Below are positions 51,022 through 62,509 of a stretch of 64,000 nt of DNA, in pieces. The stretch is from Acidobacteriota bacterium (GTDB lineage Bacteria > Acidobacteriota > Blastocatellia > Pyrinomonadales > Pyrinomonadaceae). Numbering within the stretch: the first letter of the stretch is position 1; each line of letters opens with the position of its first letter. Position numbers and translations under genes: made by a program. Below the pieces are notes generated by a model. It saw nothing but the letters and a program-made list of their open reading frames with translations. It ran no database searches and was not told the origin of the DNA. The stretch covers positions 1 through 64,000 of the forward strand of contig QHXN01000036.1 of the NCBI GenBank assembly GCA_003222975.1, given 5' to 3'.

Positions 51022-53523
51022 ATGAACACGACAATGGAAATAGTGGAAGGCCAGCGTTTCCCACAGCAGTTCGTCCGCACGCTCTTCGCCTTGGGTGCGT
51101 GCGTGGTGCTCTTCACGCTCTTCCGGCTGCCGTTCGCGCAACTCAGTTTCACAGTCCTGCTCCTCGCGCTCCTCGCCGTCCAGGTCTCCTCGCGCTTCGA
51201 CCGCCGGACGTTGGCGCGCGACGGCTGGCACTTTCCCACAGCCTCAGCCTTCGCCTTTCTCGCGATGCTGCTCTTCGACGGCGAGGTCGCCGTGCTGCTG
51301 GCCGCGCTGGTCGCCGCCTGCGCGGCGCTCTCGGAGAAGAAGGGCGCGGAGGCGACGGCCTTCCGCTCGGCCCTGGCGGCCACCGCGACCTTCGTCGTCG
51401 TCTGGGCGCTGCGGCTCTCCTCCGGCGTCATCACGGACATCCCGGCAGGCAGCCTCTCGCACGCGGCGCTCAACGCGGTCTGCGTCGCCGTGCTCGTCCT
51501 CTCCTTCATCCGCGCGGCGGTGACGACCGTCGGCGTCTCGTACCGCATCAACCAGTCGCCGTGGCGCGAGGGCGCGCGCTCCTTCTTCTGGCAGCTCGTC
51601 GGCAACTTCGCGGCCTTCGCCGCCGCGCTCGTGGCCGCCGCCGGCGTCCGTTTCTTCGGCGCAAACGTCTCGGTCGCGGGCGTCGCGGTCGCGTGCCTGC
51701 TCTTCTCCGTCGTCGCCCGCGCGTTGCTCTCCGGCGAGAAGCCCGCGACGCCCGCGACCGAGGCGCGCGACAAGGTCAGCGAGAACGACCGCTTCCGCAG
51801 CGCCTTCGACTACGCGGCCATCGGCATGGCGCTGGTCTCGACCGAGGGGCGCTGGCTCCAGGTCAACCACAGCCTCTGCCAGATACTCGGCTACACCGAG
51901 CGGGAGCTGCTCACCACCGACTTCCTCGCCGTCACGCACCCGGACGATTTGCCGACCGCACTCTCGAACATCGGCCAGTTGCTCCGGGGCAAGGTGCAGG
52001 CGTCGCAGATGGAGAAGCGCTACGTTCACAAGTCCGGGCACGAGGTCTGGGTGCACTGGAGCGTCTCGGCGGTGCGCGATCAGTACTCGAAGTCCGTCCA
52101 CCTTATCTTCCAGATTCAGGACATCACCGACCGCAAGCTCGCCGAGGAGCAGCTCCACCACGACGCCTTCCACGACGCGCTGACGGGCTTGCCGAACCGC
52201 GCGCTCTTCATGGATCACCTCAAGCTCTCCATCGCGCGCGCGCGCCGCAACGAGAGCCAGAAGTTCGCCGTCCTCTACCTCGACCTCGACCGCTTCAAGG
52301 TCATCAACGACTCCTTGGGCCACACCATCGGCGACCAGCTCCTCGTCGGCATCGCCGACCGGCTCAAGGAACACCTGCGGCCCGGAGACACCGTGGCCCG
52401 CCTCGGCGGCGACGAGTTCGTCATCCTCATCGAGGACATCGCCGAGGAGACCGAGGCCGTGCAGGTCGCTGAGCGCATCCAGCAGGAGCTGAGTGTGCCC
52501 TTCACCCTGAGCGGGCGCGAGGTCTTCACCACCGTCAGCCTCGGCATCGCGCCTTCGGCCACGGGCTACGAGCGCGCCGAGGACATCCTGCGCGACGCCG
52601 ACACCGCCATGTACCGCGCCAAGTCGGCGGGCAAGGCGCGCTACGAAATCTTCGACCGGGCGATGCACGCGCGCGCCATCAACCTCCTCCAGATGGAGAC
52701 CGACATGCGCCGCGCCCTGGAGCGCGATGAGTTCCTGATCCACTACCAGCCCATCGTCGCGCTCGACAACTTCCGGCTGCGCGGCTTCGAGGCGCTCGTC
52801 CGCTGGCAGCACCCGGAGCGCGGGTTCATCTCGCCGATGGACTTCATCCCCATCGCCGAGGAGACCGGCCTCATCGTGCCGCTCGGCGAGGTCGTCCTGC
52901 GCGAGGCGTGCGCGCAGATGCAGCGCTGGCAGATGATGTTCCCCGTCGAACCGCCCCTCTATGTCGCTGTCAATCTGTCGAGCAAGCAATTCAGCCAGAG
53001 CACACTCATTGACAAGGTCGCCGCGATCCTGAAGGAGACCGGCGTCAACCCCAACAGCGTCAAGCTGGAGATCACCGAGTCGCTCGTCATGGAGAACATA
53101 GACACGGCGACCGACATGCTGCGCCAACTCCGCGCGCTCGGCATCAAGCTCGCCATAGACGACTTCGGGACGGGCTACTCCTCCTTGAGCTACCTCCACC
53201 GCTTCCCCATTGACACCCTGAAGATTGACCGCTCGTTCGTCACGCGCATGAGCGAGAACAACGAGAACACGGAGATCGTCCGCACCATCGTCGTGCTCGC
53301 GCAGAACCTCGGCATGGACGTGGTGGCCGAGGGCGTCGAGACGAACGAGCAACTGGTGCTGCTGCAAAAGCTCGGCTGCGAGAACGGTCAGGGCTACTTC
53401 TTCTCGAAGCCCGTGGGCAGCGACGGCGCGGAGAGAATCATCACCGAAACCTACGGCGCGCTCGTCTCGCCCCTGCGCCGCATGAACGCGCAGTCCAACG
53501 GCAAGCGCGTCCTCGTCGCTTAG
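51022..53523 (+). CDS. Membrane PAS-GGDEF-EAL protein (diguanylate cyclase/phosphodiesterase)
   Basis: N-terminal TM segments; PAS; ARLGGDEFVILIEDI; GFEALVRWQHP; DDFGTGYSSLSYLHRFPIDTLKIDRSFV. Confidence 0.95.
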   Translation: MNTTMEIVEGQRFPQQFVRTLFALGACVVLFTLFRLPFAQLSFTVLLLALLAVQVSSRFDRRTLARDGWHFPTASAFAFLAMLLFDGEVAVLLAALVAACAALSEKKGAEATAFRSALAATATFVVVWALRLSSGVITDIPAGSLSHAALNAVCVAVLVLSFIRAAVTTVGVSYRINQSPWREGARSFFWQLVGNFAAFAAALVAAAGVRFFGANVSVAGVAVACLLFSVVARALLSGEKPATPATEARDKVSENDRFRSAFDYAAIGMALVSTEGRWLQVNHSLCQILGYTERELLTTDFLAVTHPDDLPTALSNIGQLLRGKVQASQMEKRYVHKSGHEVWVHWSVSAVRDQYSKSVHLIFQIQDITDRKLAEEQLHHDAFHDALTGLPNRALFMDHLKLSIARARRNESQKFAVLYLDLDRFKVINDSLGHTIGDQLLVGIADRLKEHLRPGDTVARLGGDEFVILIEDIAEETEAVQVAERIQQELSVPFTLSGREVFTTVSLGIAPSATGYERAEDILRDADTAMYRAKSAGKARYEIFDRAMHARAINLLQMETDMRRALERDEFLIHYQPIVALDNFRLRGFEALVRWQHPERGFISPMDFIPIAEETGLIVPLGEVVLREACAQMQRWQMMFPVEPPLYVAVNLSSKQFSQSTLIDKVAAILKETGVNPNSVKLEITESLVMENIDTATDMLRQLRALGIKLAIDDFGTGYSSLSYLHRFPIDTLKIDRSFVTRMSENNENTEIVRTIVVLAQNLGMDVVAEGVETNEQLVLLQKLGCENGQGYFFSKPVGSDGAERIITETYGALVSPLRRMNAQSNGKRVLVA

Positions 53524-53544
53524 TACACCTAACTAACAGACCTT

Positions 53545-53606
53545 AACCACAGAGGCACGGAGGCGCAGCTCTCATCTTTGAGCTGCGCCTCCGTGCCTCT
53601 GTGGTT
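53545..53606. repeat. Intergenic inverted repeat AACCACAGAGGCACGGAGGCGCAGCTC
   Basis: 27-bp perfect arms 53545-53571 / 53580-53606. Confidence 0.97.
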
Positions 53607-53664
53607 TACTCACGTCGCGGCGTGCTTTACCGGCGCTGACACGCCCCCGCATTTTGCGCGCCGT

Positions 53665-54351
53665 TTACTGCCCCGCAGGCTCGACGATGACGGTCTCGCC
53701 GACGAGACGTTTGGCGCGCAGCCGCGCGGCGAGTCGGGTCGCGTCCTCGCGCGTCGCGAAGCGCCCGCTGCGAACCTGGTAGCGGAAGCGCGTGGCCGCG
53801 CCGGACTCTTCGACGCGCGCGTCAAACCCCGCCGCGCGCAGGCGCGAGACCTGCTCGTTCGCCTGGCTCAGGTCGTCGAACGACCCGACCTGCACGGAGA
53901 AGGCCCCCTGCCCCGCGTCGCCGCCCGGCGTTAGCGCCGACGGCGCGGCCTCCGTCTCGCCCGCCCCCGGCTCCGCCCGCACGGCCCCGCCGCGCGCCGC
54001 ATTCGCGTTCGTCTTCGACTCCTGCGCCCCTGCGCGCGCCTCCCGCGCCGGCGGCTGGTTCGTCGCCTCGTTCCTAAAAACCTCGCCGCCCGCTTCGCCC
54101 GACTTTCCGACGGGGCGCGACGCCCAACTGAAGAAGAGCAGGGCGAGCACGAACCCCGCGACACACAGCAGAATCCACGCGGGCGCAATCTTCAGGACGC
54201 GCCTGCCGACCGCGTAGCCGTCGTAGCCCGGCGCGCCGCGTCGCGGCGCGGGCGTGATGGCCGCGCCGCACGTCGCGCAGACGGGCGTGCCCGCCCCCTG
54301 TTCTTTACCGACCTCATTTGCTGAGCCGCAGTGCGGGCAAGTCAATTCCAT
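53665..54351 (-). CDS. Zinc-ribbon, TM and SPOR domain protein
   Basis: MELTCPHCGSANEVGKEQGAGTPVCATCGAA; TM; C-terminal FSVQVGSFDDLSQANEQVSRLRAAGFDARVEESG...YQVRSGRFATREDATRLAARL. Confidence 0.85.
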   Translation of the reverse strand: MELTCPHCGSANEVGKEQGAGTPVCATCGAAITPAPRRGAPGYDGYAVGRRVLKIAPAWILLCVAGFVLALLFFSWASRPVGKSGEAGGEVFRNEATNQPPAREARAGAQESKTNANAARGGAVRAEPGAGETEAAPSALTPGGDAGQGAFSVQVGSFDDLSQANEQVSRLRAAGFDARVEESGAATRFRYQVRSGRFATREDATRLAARLRAKRLVGETVIVEPAGQ

Positions 54352-54402
54352 CAGGCAGGAGTGTGAACGCGACGCGTGCGAGAATCAAGAGGGCAACTCG
54401 GC

Positions 54403-54486
54403 AAATGATGAATGCGGAATGATGAATGATGAATTAAAAGAGTCAGGTCGCTTCTCATTTCATTCATCATTCCGCATTCATCATTT
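54403..54486. repeat. Intergenic inverted repeat, GATGAATGCGGAATGATGAATG family copy 2
   Basis: 26-bp perfect arms 54403-54428 / 54461-54486, ending 5 bp from response-regulator stop. Confidence 0.97.
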
Positions 54487-54490
54487 CCTC

Positions 54491-55171
54491 CTATCCCGTG
54501 AACTTGTAGCCGACGCGGTGGACGGTGATGATGTGGCGCGGGTCGGAGGGTATGTCCTCGATCTTCTGCCGGAGCTTGGCGATGTGCATGTCCACGGTGC
54601 GCGTCAGCGGCAGGCCCTCGTAGCCCCACACGTGGTCGAGCAGTTGGTCGCGCGTGACGACCTCGCCGCGATGCTCGGCGAAATACTTCATCATCTTGAA
54701 CTCGCGCGGGCTGAGTTCAATCGTCTGCCCGCCCTTCGACGCCTCGAACGTCTTGAAGTTGATCTCCACGTCGCCGAACTCGACCCGCTCGACCTGCTCC
54801 GTGGCCTTCGACGCGCGGCGCAGCACGGCCTCGACGCGCGCCATCAGCTCCAGGAAGCTGAACGGCTTGGTGACGTAGTCGTCCGCGCCGGTCTTCAGGC
54901 CGAGCACCTTGTCTATCTCCTGCCCGCGCGCCGTGAGCATGATGACGGGCGTGTCATTGCCGGCGCTGCGGAGCTGGCGGCACACGTCGAGGCCGCTCAT
55001 GCGCGGCAGCATCACGTCGAGGATGACGAGGTCGTGACCCCGCTCCCTCGCGAGTTGCAGCCCCGTCGCGCCGTCGCGCGCCACCTGCACCGTGTAGCCC
55101 TCGTAGCTGAAGCCGTCGCGCAGCGCGACCGCCATCGCCTGATCGTCTTCTACGATGAGAACTTTTCGCAT
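54491..55171 (-). CDS. OmpR/PhoB-family response regulator
   Basis: [19 protein letters not shown]...[12 protein letters not shown]...[10 protein letters not shown]; winged-helix [31 protein letters not shown]. Confidence 0.95.
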   Translation of the reverse strand: MRKVLIVEDDQAMAVALRDGFSYEGYTVQVARDGATGLQLARERGHDLVILDVMLPRMSGLDVCRQLRSAGNDTPVIMLTARGQEIDKVLGLKTGADDYVTKPFSFLELMARVEAVLRRASKATEQVERVEFGDVEINFKTFEASKGGQTIELSPREFKMMKYFAEHRGEVVTRDQLLDHVWGYEGLPLTRTVDMHIAKLRQKIEDIPSDPRHIITVHRVGYKFTG

Positions 55172-55182
55172 AGGTTAAAAGT

Positions 55183-55291
55183 CGTGAACCGTAAACCGTG
55201 AACCGTGAACCGTCATTGTGTGACGCGCCGACTTGGATGAGACACCGGAAATTTCAACGTCGCTTTTTCTTGTCACGGTTTACGGTTCACG
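55183..55291. repeat. Intergenic inverted repeat, GTGAACCGTAAACC family copy 3
   Basis: 19-bp perfect arms CGTGAACCGTAAACCGTGA 55183-55201 / 55273-55291. Confidence 0.95.
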
Positions 55292-55304
55292 GTTCACGCG
55301 GGTT

Positions 55305-56990
<1,686 letters not shown>

Positions 56991-57075
56991 CAAAGACTCT
57001 TCGACCCCTTCGGAAACTTCCCGGCGCATACGATACAACGGAACGCGCGCCCGCGTCTCTCCCCGGCGGGCCGCT

Positions 57076-57131
57076 TTTACAGGCCCTTTACAACTTTTTA
57101 CCTCTCTTTACGCGCGTGTGATGACATTTAC
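57076..57131. promoter_or_regulatory. Phased TTTAC direct-repeat array in divergent promoter region
   Basis: TTTAC at 57076, 57087, 57097, 57107 and 57127 (spacings 11, 10, 10, 20). Confidence 0.65.
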
Positions 57132-57199
57132 ACGCCGCACGCCTACATTAACGGCGACCTCGCACGGCGACGACTTAGATGGGAAGTGGGGCTTCCGAG

Positions 57200-57460
57200 A
57201 TGAAGATCAAGCGTTGGAAGATGATTGCCTTCGCCGCCTGCCTGACGGCGTTCACGGAGTTCGCCTGCCACGCGGCGGCGCACTCATACGCGGGGCGCGC
57301 GCGCGGGCCTTGCACGAAAGAGGCCGTGATCCGCGGCGAGGGACTCATGCGCGTCGGCGGCTACGAGCTGAACGTGAGATTCACGCCCGAAGGCCGGCTC
57401 GTCGGCTTCGACATCAGCGCCATGCCCTTGAAGAAGCCCGCTTCGGGCGCGGGGGCTTAG
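57200..57460 (+). CDS. Small secreted hypothetical protein
   Basis: MKIKRWKMIAFAACLTAFTEFACHAAAHSYAG signal peptide; ORF extends from 57179. Confidence 0.6.
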   Translation: MKIKRWKMIAFAACLTAFTEFACHAAAHSYAGRARGPCTKEAVIRGEGLMRVGGYELNVRFTPEGRLVGFDISAMPLKKPASGAGA

Positions 57461-57492
57461 TCAAGACTTGAACGTCCTGCAAAGAACAATTA

Positions 57493-57579
57493 ACCACCGC
57501 AGGCACGGAGGGCACGGAGACGGCACAGAGTTTTTGAATTTCTCTGTGAAACCTCCGCGCCCTCTGCGCCTGCGGTGGT
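57493..57579. repeat. Degenerate intergenic inverted repeat ACCACCGCAGGC...
   Basis: 12-bp perfect outer arms 57493-57504 / 57568-57579, imperfect continuation inward (ACGGAGGGCACGGAG / GCCCTCTGCG). Confidence 0.85.
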
Positions 57580-57593
57580 AAGAAGCCTGAGCC

Positions 57594-58556
57594 TCACGGA
57601 ATCAGAACGATCTTGCCGTAAGCACCCGGCTTCAAGACCTCTTCGTGCGCGCGCGCGGCGGAGGCTATCGGCAACTCGCGGCCCACGACGGGGCGGAGCG
57701 TCCCCGCTTCGAGGCCGGCGACCAAGCCCGCGTGAACACTTTCGAGTTCCCGCGGCGACGCGTTGAAGAGCATCATCCCTAAGACGGTTGCGTCGCGCGC
57801 CATCGCCAGGCGCGGGTTGATCTCGACCGCGCCGCGCGAGCCGATGACGACGACGCGCCCACCCTTCGCAATCACGCCGAGGTCTTTGTTCAGGTTCACG
57901 TTGGCGAGCATTTCCAGGATCACGTCCGGCCCGCGCCCGCCCGTGAGCTTTGTCAACTCGTCGAGGTAGCCGGGCGCGTGGTGGTCGAGCACGTATTGCG
58001 CGCCCTGCTCGGCGACGAGCCTGCGGCCCTCGTCTGTCCCGCCCGTGCCGATGACTGTAAAGCCCGCGGCGCGCGCAATCTGCACAGCCGCCGTGCCGAC
58101 GCCGCCGCTCGCGCCGTGCACAAGCACGGTCTCGCCCGCCACACCGTGCGCGCGCTGGAAGAGGGCGCGGTATGCGGTCGCGTAAGGCGTGCTCACGCCG
58201 GCCCCTTCGGCGAACGAGATACGCTCCGGCAGCGCGTACACCTGCGCCTCGTCGCACAGCGCAAGCTCAGCGTAAGCGCCGCTCAAGCTCCCCGCCGTGT
58301 AAACCCTGTCGCCCACGCGCACGCGCTCGACTCCTTCGCCCACGGCCTCGACCGTGCCCGCCGCGTCGAGTCCCGGCGTGAAGGGGAGTTGCGGCCTGAC
58401 GGCGTGGCCGCCCCCGCGGATGTACGTGTCCACGGGGTTGACGCCTGCGGCGCGCACGCGCACGAGCACCTGCCCCGCGCCGGGCCGCGGGTCCGGCACG
58501 TCTTCCAGGCGCAAGACCTCCGGCCCGCCGAACTCGTGAACTCGAATCGCTTTCAT
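57594..58556 (-). CDS. Zinc-type alcohol dehydrogenase-like / quinone oxidoreductase
   Basis: MKAIRVHEFGGPEVLRLEDVPDPRPGAGQVLVRVRAAGVNPVDTYIRGG; VLVHGASGGVGTAAVQIA. Confidence 0.93.
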   Translation of the reverse strand: MKAIRVHEFGGPEVLRLEDVPDPRPGAGQVLVRVRAAGVNPVDTYIRGGGHAVRPQLPFTPGLDAAGTVEAVGEGVERVRVGDRVYTAGSLSGAYAELALCDEAQVYALPERISFAEGAGVSTPYATAYRALFQRAHGVAGETVLVHGASGGVGTAAVQIARAAGFTVIGTGGTDEGRRLVAEQGAQYVLDHHAPGYLDELTKLTGGRGPDVILEMLANVNLNKDLGVIAKGGRVVVIGSRGAVEINPRLAMARDATVLGMMLFNASPRELESVHAGLVAGLEAGTLRPVVGRELPIASAARAHEEVLKPGAYGKIVLIP

Positions 58557-58567
58557 CGTTCCCTCCT

Positions 58568-59431
58568 TCATTCGCCCTTGAAAGCCTGCGCGTAGTCGCG
58601 CGCGAAACGGTCGAAGGTGGTCGGCTCTTTTTTGCCGACAGTGCGGACGTGGTCGGTCACCTCGGCGGCATAGCCCGCGGCGAAGATTTCGTTGAGACGT
58701 TCGAGCGCGCCGACGAGCCATTCGGGCAGGCCCGCCGCGAGCGCGCCCTGTCGGAACTGCTCCGGCGTGATGGCGACGTAAGTGATCTCCCTGCCGGTCG
58801 CGTCCGAGAGCTTCGCGGCCACTTCGCGGTACGAAAGCGCCTCCGGCCCAGTGAGGACGTAAGCCTGGCCCTCATGCCCTTCTTCCGTGAGCGCGCGCGC
58901 GGCGACCGCGGCGATGTCGCGCACGTCTATGAAGCTCGCCCTGGCGTCGCCGACCGGCTGGTAGATGCGGCCCTCGGCGTTGATCTGCTGCGCCTGGCCG
59001 AGAAGGTTCTGCATGAAGAAGTTCGGCCTGAGCATCGTCCACGAGAGGCCGGACTCTTTCAAGTAATCTTCGGCCTGACCGTGCCATTTGCCGAAGCCTT
59101 CGTGTGCTGCGGAGTCAGCCCCGATGGCCGAGAACTTCACGACGTGGCGCACGCCCGCGCGCTTCGCTGACTCGATGAAGTCGCGCTGTTGCTCGAACGT
59201 CTGCGGCGAGGGCGGCGTCAAAAGCAGCGCCCGGTTAACGCCTTCGAGCGCGGCGTCCAGAGTCTCCGGCCTGTCGAAGTCGCCCTCGACGGTCTCGAAC
59301 CCCGCGTCGCGTATGAACGAAGCCTTCGCGGGGTCGCGCACGAGAGCGCGCACGCCCGTCGCCCCTAGCTCCCGGAGCTTGCCTATGATTTCCCTTCCGG
59401 TCGTCCCCGTAGCGCCTGTGACTAGAATCAT
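58568..59431 (-). CDS. NmrA-like NAD(P)-binding protein
   Basis: MILVTGATGTTGREIIGKLRELGATGVRALVRDPAKA. Confidence 0.9.
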   Translation of the reverse strand: MILVTGATGTTGREIIGKLRELGATGVRALVRDPAKASFIRDAGFETVEGDFDRPETLDAALEGVNRALLLTPPSPQTFEQQRDFIESAKRAGVRHVVKFSAIGADSAAHEGFGKWHGQAEDYLKESGLSWTMLRPNFFMQNLLGQAQQINAEGRIYQPVGDARASFIDVRDIAAVAARALTEEGHEGQAYVLTGPEALSYREVAAKLSDATGREITYVAITPEQFRQGALAAGLPEWLVGALERLNEIFAAGYAAEVTDHVRTVGKKEPTTFDRFARDYAQAFKGE

Positions 59432-59550
59432 CTCTCTTCTCCTCTGTTCGTCTCAATGCAAGACTTTACGTTTTGCGAGGCCATTTGGCTAACTCTCAAG
59501 TAGCTCTCGGCGTGAGCACCTGCACGGCCCGGCGCGCGCCGCGCCGTCCG

Positions 59551-61914
59551 TCAAGGATGCCGTCCGGGCGGCGAAAGGTCGAGCGTGCGCCTGACTACCG
59601 TGGTGTCGCTCGTGCGGTAAGAGGGAGCAGGCATCGCGTCGTCCGGCCTCAGTCGGAAAGTTTGGCCGGGCACTTCGGGGAGGCCGTAGGAGAGGTCTTC
59701 GACGACGAGGCGGACGGGCGCGTCGGCGCGCGTCTCAAGCAGCAGCTCAAGACCTTCGGGCGGCGGCGCGGCGAAGGAGACGCGCAGGCCGTTCTTCGAG
59801 TCTCCGGTCGCGCGCGACGCTTCGTCGAGGAGGGCGCGTCCGTCGAGCGACGCGCGACGCACGTCGGCCCCCGGCTCGACGTAGAAGAGGAGCATCGGCG
59901 CGCGGCGCGCGGAGGCGAGCCGGAGGCGCAGCGTCCGCGCATCGCCCTCAGCCCGATCTTCGAGAACCTGCACGTCGGGCGCTGGCAGCGCAGCGGCGGG
60001 CGCTTCCGCCCCGCGGGCTTGTTGTGGCATCCACGGGAAGACCGCCGCGAGACTCTCTTTCCCCGCGCCCGCCGGGACGAACTGCGAAGTCCACTCGTCG
60101 GGCGCGGCGTCCGTGCTCACAAAGCGCGCCCGCACCGCGTCGGCGTCGAGCAAATAGAAGACACTGTCCGTCTTCCGGTGGCGTGCGTCGAAGCTCGCGC
60201 GGGCGAGGCCCGCGGCGACGAAGCAGAGACCGGCGAGCGCCGCGGCTGCCGGCACGAGCCAACGCCTTCGGGCTGTGAGCGCGCGGAAGTGCGGGACGAG
60301 CAGCCCGCAGAGCAGCACGACGAGCAGCATGAAGAAGCCGCCGAGGTCGAGGCCGAGCATGAAGAAGAACATCCAGACGAGCGGCGCACAGATGACGACG
60401 CCCGGCGCGGCTGCGAGCGCGGCCAACGTCAGCCCCTTCGCAGACTCGAAACTCCCCTCGCCCGACGTGAGAAGAAATGCGAAGCATGCGAGCGCGAAGA
60501 GGAGCGGCCACGCGAACAGGAAGCTGCCGAGCGGCAGGAGCGCCGTCGTCAGAATCAGCAGCGCGAGCCAGCACAGGAGTGCGCCCGCAGAGAGGTTTGC
60601 CGCGCTCGTCTTCCTGAACAGAAACGCGTGGACGGCTGCGAACACGGCGACCGTCAGAAAGATGAAGCCGAGGACGTAAGGCCAGATGTCGTAAGGTGTC
60701 TGCCAGGGGAGGAGCGTGTAGCCCGCGTGCAGCCCGCGCGCGACGCGCCAGACTCCGGTCGTTACGAGAACGGCGAGACAGGCGGCAAAGGAGAACGCGA
60801 CGACGCCCGCAGCCATGCCGCCGAGCGACAGCCGACGCCTCTTCAGCCCCGCGAGAACGACGCCAGCGAAGAGGAGGCAGACGAGCAAAGTGAGCGGCAC
60901 GACCCATGACTCGGAGTAGTGCACGAAGACGGGGCCGAGCGCGTTGAAATAGACGGCGTCGCGCGACTTCAGATTGCCGAGGTCGAGATCACCGAAGCGG
61001 CGCGCGAGCGCCAGCGCGTATAAGCCGTGATGTTGCAGGCTGCGCTCATCCAGCTCGTCGGCGCTGTCGAGCGCGGTGTGGTAGCTCGTGATGCGGTCGG
61101 CGTAGGCGAAGTTCAGGCCCGCCGCGCTCGCGCGCTTGAAGACGGTCATGTCCGTGTCGTTCGGCAGGCGCTTATAGACCGCGTACATGAGCGAGTTGGC
61201 GACCGCGTGCGGCGCTGCCGCCGCCAGCCCGCGGATGAGCGTGCCGTTGCCCTCGCTCGTCTCGAACATCAGCGAGGGGCCGCCCGCGCCGCGCGCCTCG
61301 AAGTTGAGAACCAGCCCTACGTCGCGCATCCACGGGTGCTCGTCGGCGAAGCCGCGCGCGCCGACGAGTCCGAGTTCTTCGGCGTCCGTGAAGACGAGGA
61401 TAAGGTCGTTTTTGAGCGGCGGGCCGGACTTCAGGGCGCGCAGGGTTTCCAGAAGCGTGGCGACGCCCGCGCCGTCGTCCGACGCGCCCGGCCCCGTCGG
61501 CACTGAGTCGTAGTGTGCGGCGAGCATCAAGGCTCTGCCGCCCGCAGTCCCCGGCACGCGCGCCACGATGTTCTGGACGCGCGCCGCGAGGACGGGCCAG
61601 CCCGCCGACGCCTGACGCGGCACGACCTCGACGGCCTGCACTTCGGCGACCACGCCGAGCGCGGCCAACTCGCCGAGGATGTAGCGGCGCACGCGCTCGA
61701 TCTCCTCCGACCCGGTCGGGTGCGGCTTCTGCGCGATGGCGCGCACGTGCCTCAGCGCGCGCGCCGACGAGAACTCCGATGCGGGCGCGCCCTCCGGCAC
61801 GGCGCGCGGCGGCTCGACGAGCGCGATGCTCACCCAGGCCAGCGCCGCCAGAAAAAGAAAAGCCGCCAGGGCCGTGGCGGCGTTCGTCTTCGCGTCGGGG
61901 GAATTGTGGTGCAC
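59551..61914 (-). CDS. M28-family membrane metallopeptidase
   Basis: LMLAAHYDSVPTGPGASDDGAGVATLLETLRAL...VFTDAEELGLVGARGF; multiple C-terminal TM segments. Confidence 0.9.
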   Translation of the reverse strand: MHHNSPDAKTNAATALAAFLFLAALAWVSIALVEPPRAVPEGAPASEFSSARALRHVRAIAQKPHPTGSEEIERVRRYILGELAALGVVAEVQAVEVVPRQASAGWPVLAARVQNIVARVPGTAGGRALMLAAHYDSVPTGPGASDDGAGVATLLETLRALKSGPPLKNDLILVFTDAEELGLVGARGFADEHPWMRDVGLVLNFEARGAGGPSLMFETSEGNGTLIRGLAAAAPHAVANSLMYAVYKRLPNDTDMTVFKRASAAGLNFAYADRITSYHTALDSADELDERSLQHHGLYALALARRFGDLDLGNLKSRDAVYFNALGPVFVHYSESWVVPLTLLVCLLFAGVVLAGLKRRRLSLGGMAAGVVAFSFAACLAVLVTTGVWRVARGLHAGYTLLPWQTPYDIWPYVLGFIFLTVAVFAAVHAFLFRKTSAANLSAGALLCWLALLILTTALLPLGSFLFAWPLLFALACFAFLLTSGEGSFESAKGLTLAALAAAPGVVICAPLVWMFFFMLGLDLGGFFMLLVVLLCGLLVPHFRALTARRRWLVPAAAALAGLCFVAAGLARASFDARHRKTDSVFYLLDADAVRARFVSTDAAPDEWTSQFVPAGAGKESLAAVFPWMPQQARGAEAPAAALPAPDVQVLEDRAEGDARTLRLRLASARRAPMLLFYVEPGADVRRASLDGRALLDEASRATGDSKNGLRVSFAAPPPEGLELLLETRADAPVRLVVEDLSYGLPEVPGQTFRLRPDDAMPAPSYRTSDTTVVRRTLDLSPPGRHP

Positions 61915-61934
61915 TTGAATTAGAAGAGAAGGGC

Positions 61935-62022
61935 TAAGGGGAAAAGGGGAAGAGTGTAAAAGGCGAAAAGGTATAAGGCGTCGCTCCCTTTTACCCTTTT
62001 GCCCATTTCCCTTTTCCCCTTA
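61935..62022. repeat. Intergenic inverted repeat, GGGTAAAGGGG-like family copy 2 (degenerate)
   Basis: 14-bp perfect arms TAAGGGGAAAAGGG 61935-61948 / 62009-62022, further imperfect pairing inward. Confidence 0.85.
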
Positions 62023-62027
62023 TGTCC

Positions 62028-62384
62028 TTACCCGACCAGCGGCTCGCCGTCATAGACGACCGACCAGCCGTTCTTGCGGCTCGTGGCGAGGCTGCGCGCG
62101 AACCACTTGCGGGCTTCCGTCTCACTCTCGTAGCTCTGCATCGAGGGCAGAGACTCGCGCGGGTCGAAGCGCACGATCTGGCCGCCGGAGTCGCCCGCCT
62201 TCAGGGAGAGCAGCGCGAGCATGTCGTTCTTCTTGAGCAGGGCGGTGCGGACGACCATCGAGTCGTCCTCTTCTTCATCCTCGTCGTCGAACTCGTCGGC
62301 CTCGTCAGTGTATTCCAAGTCCTCGGCGTCCGTATCGTCGCCAACGTCTATGATGTCGTCGAAAAAGTCGTTGTGATCTTTCAT
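62028..62384 (-). CDS. Hypothetical protein with highly acidic N-terminal half
   Basis: MKDHNDFFDDIIDVGDDTDAEDLEYTDEADEFDDEDEEEDD... Confidence 0.75.
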   Translation of the reverse strand: MKDHNDFFDDIIDVGDDTDAEDLEYTDEADEFDDEDEEEDDSMVVRTALLKKNDMLALLSLKAGDSGGQIVRFDPRESLPSMQSYESETEARKWFARSLATSRKNGWSVVYDGEPLVG

Positions 62385-62509
62385 CTTCCTATCTCTTTCT
62401 CCAAAATTCTTCCCTTTGATGAGGTCGCCGAAACCGCCCCATGCCCGAAACCTTTCGGCGTATATTACACTCTCGCGGGACGCCGGACAAAGGAGCGTGG
62501 CGAAAAATA

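Noticed and set aside
51244-53367. 707-aa minus-strand ORF opposite the GGDEF-EAL gene
   Set aside because: Antisense shadow ORF; no domain, biased composition
59473-60909. 478-aa plus-strand ORF opposite the M28 peptidase
   Set aside because: Antisense shadow ORF; composition dominated by R/E/D/Q
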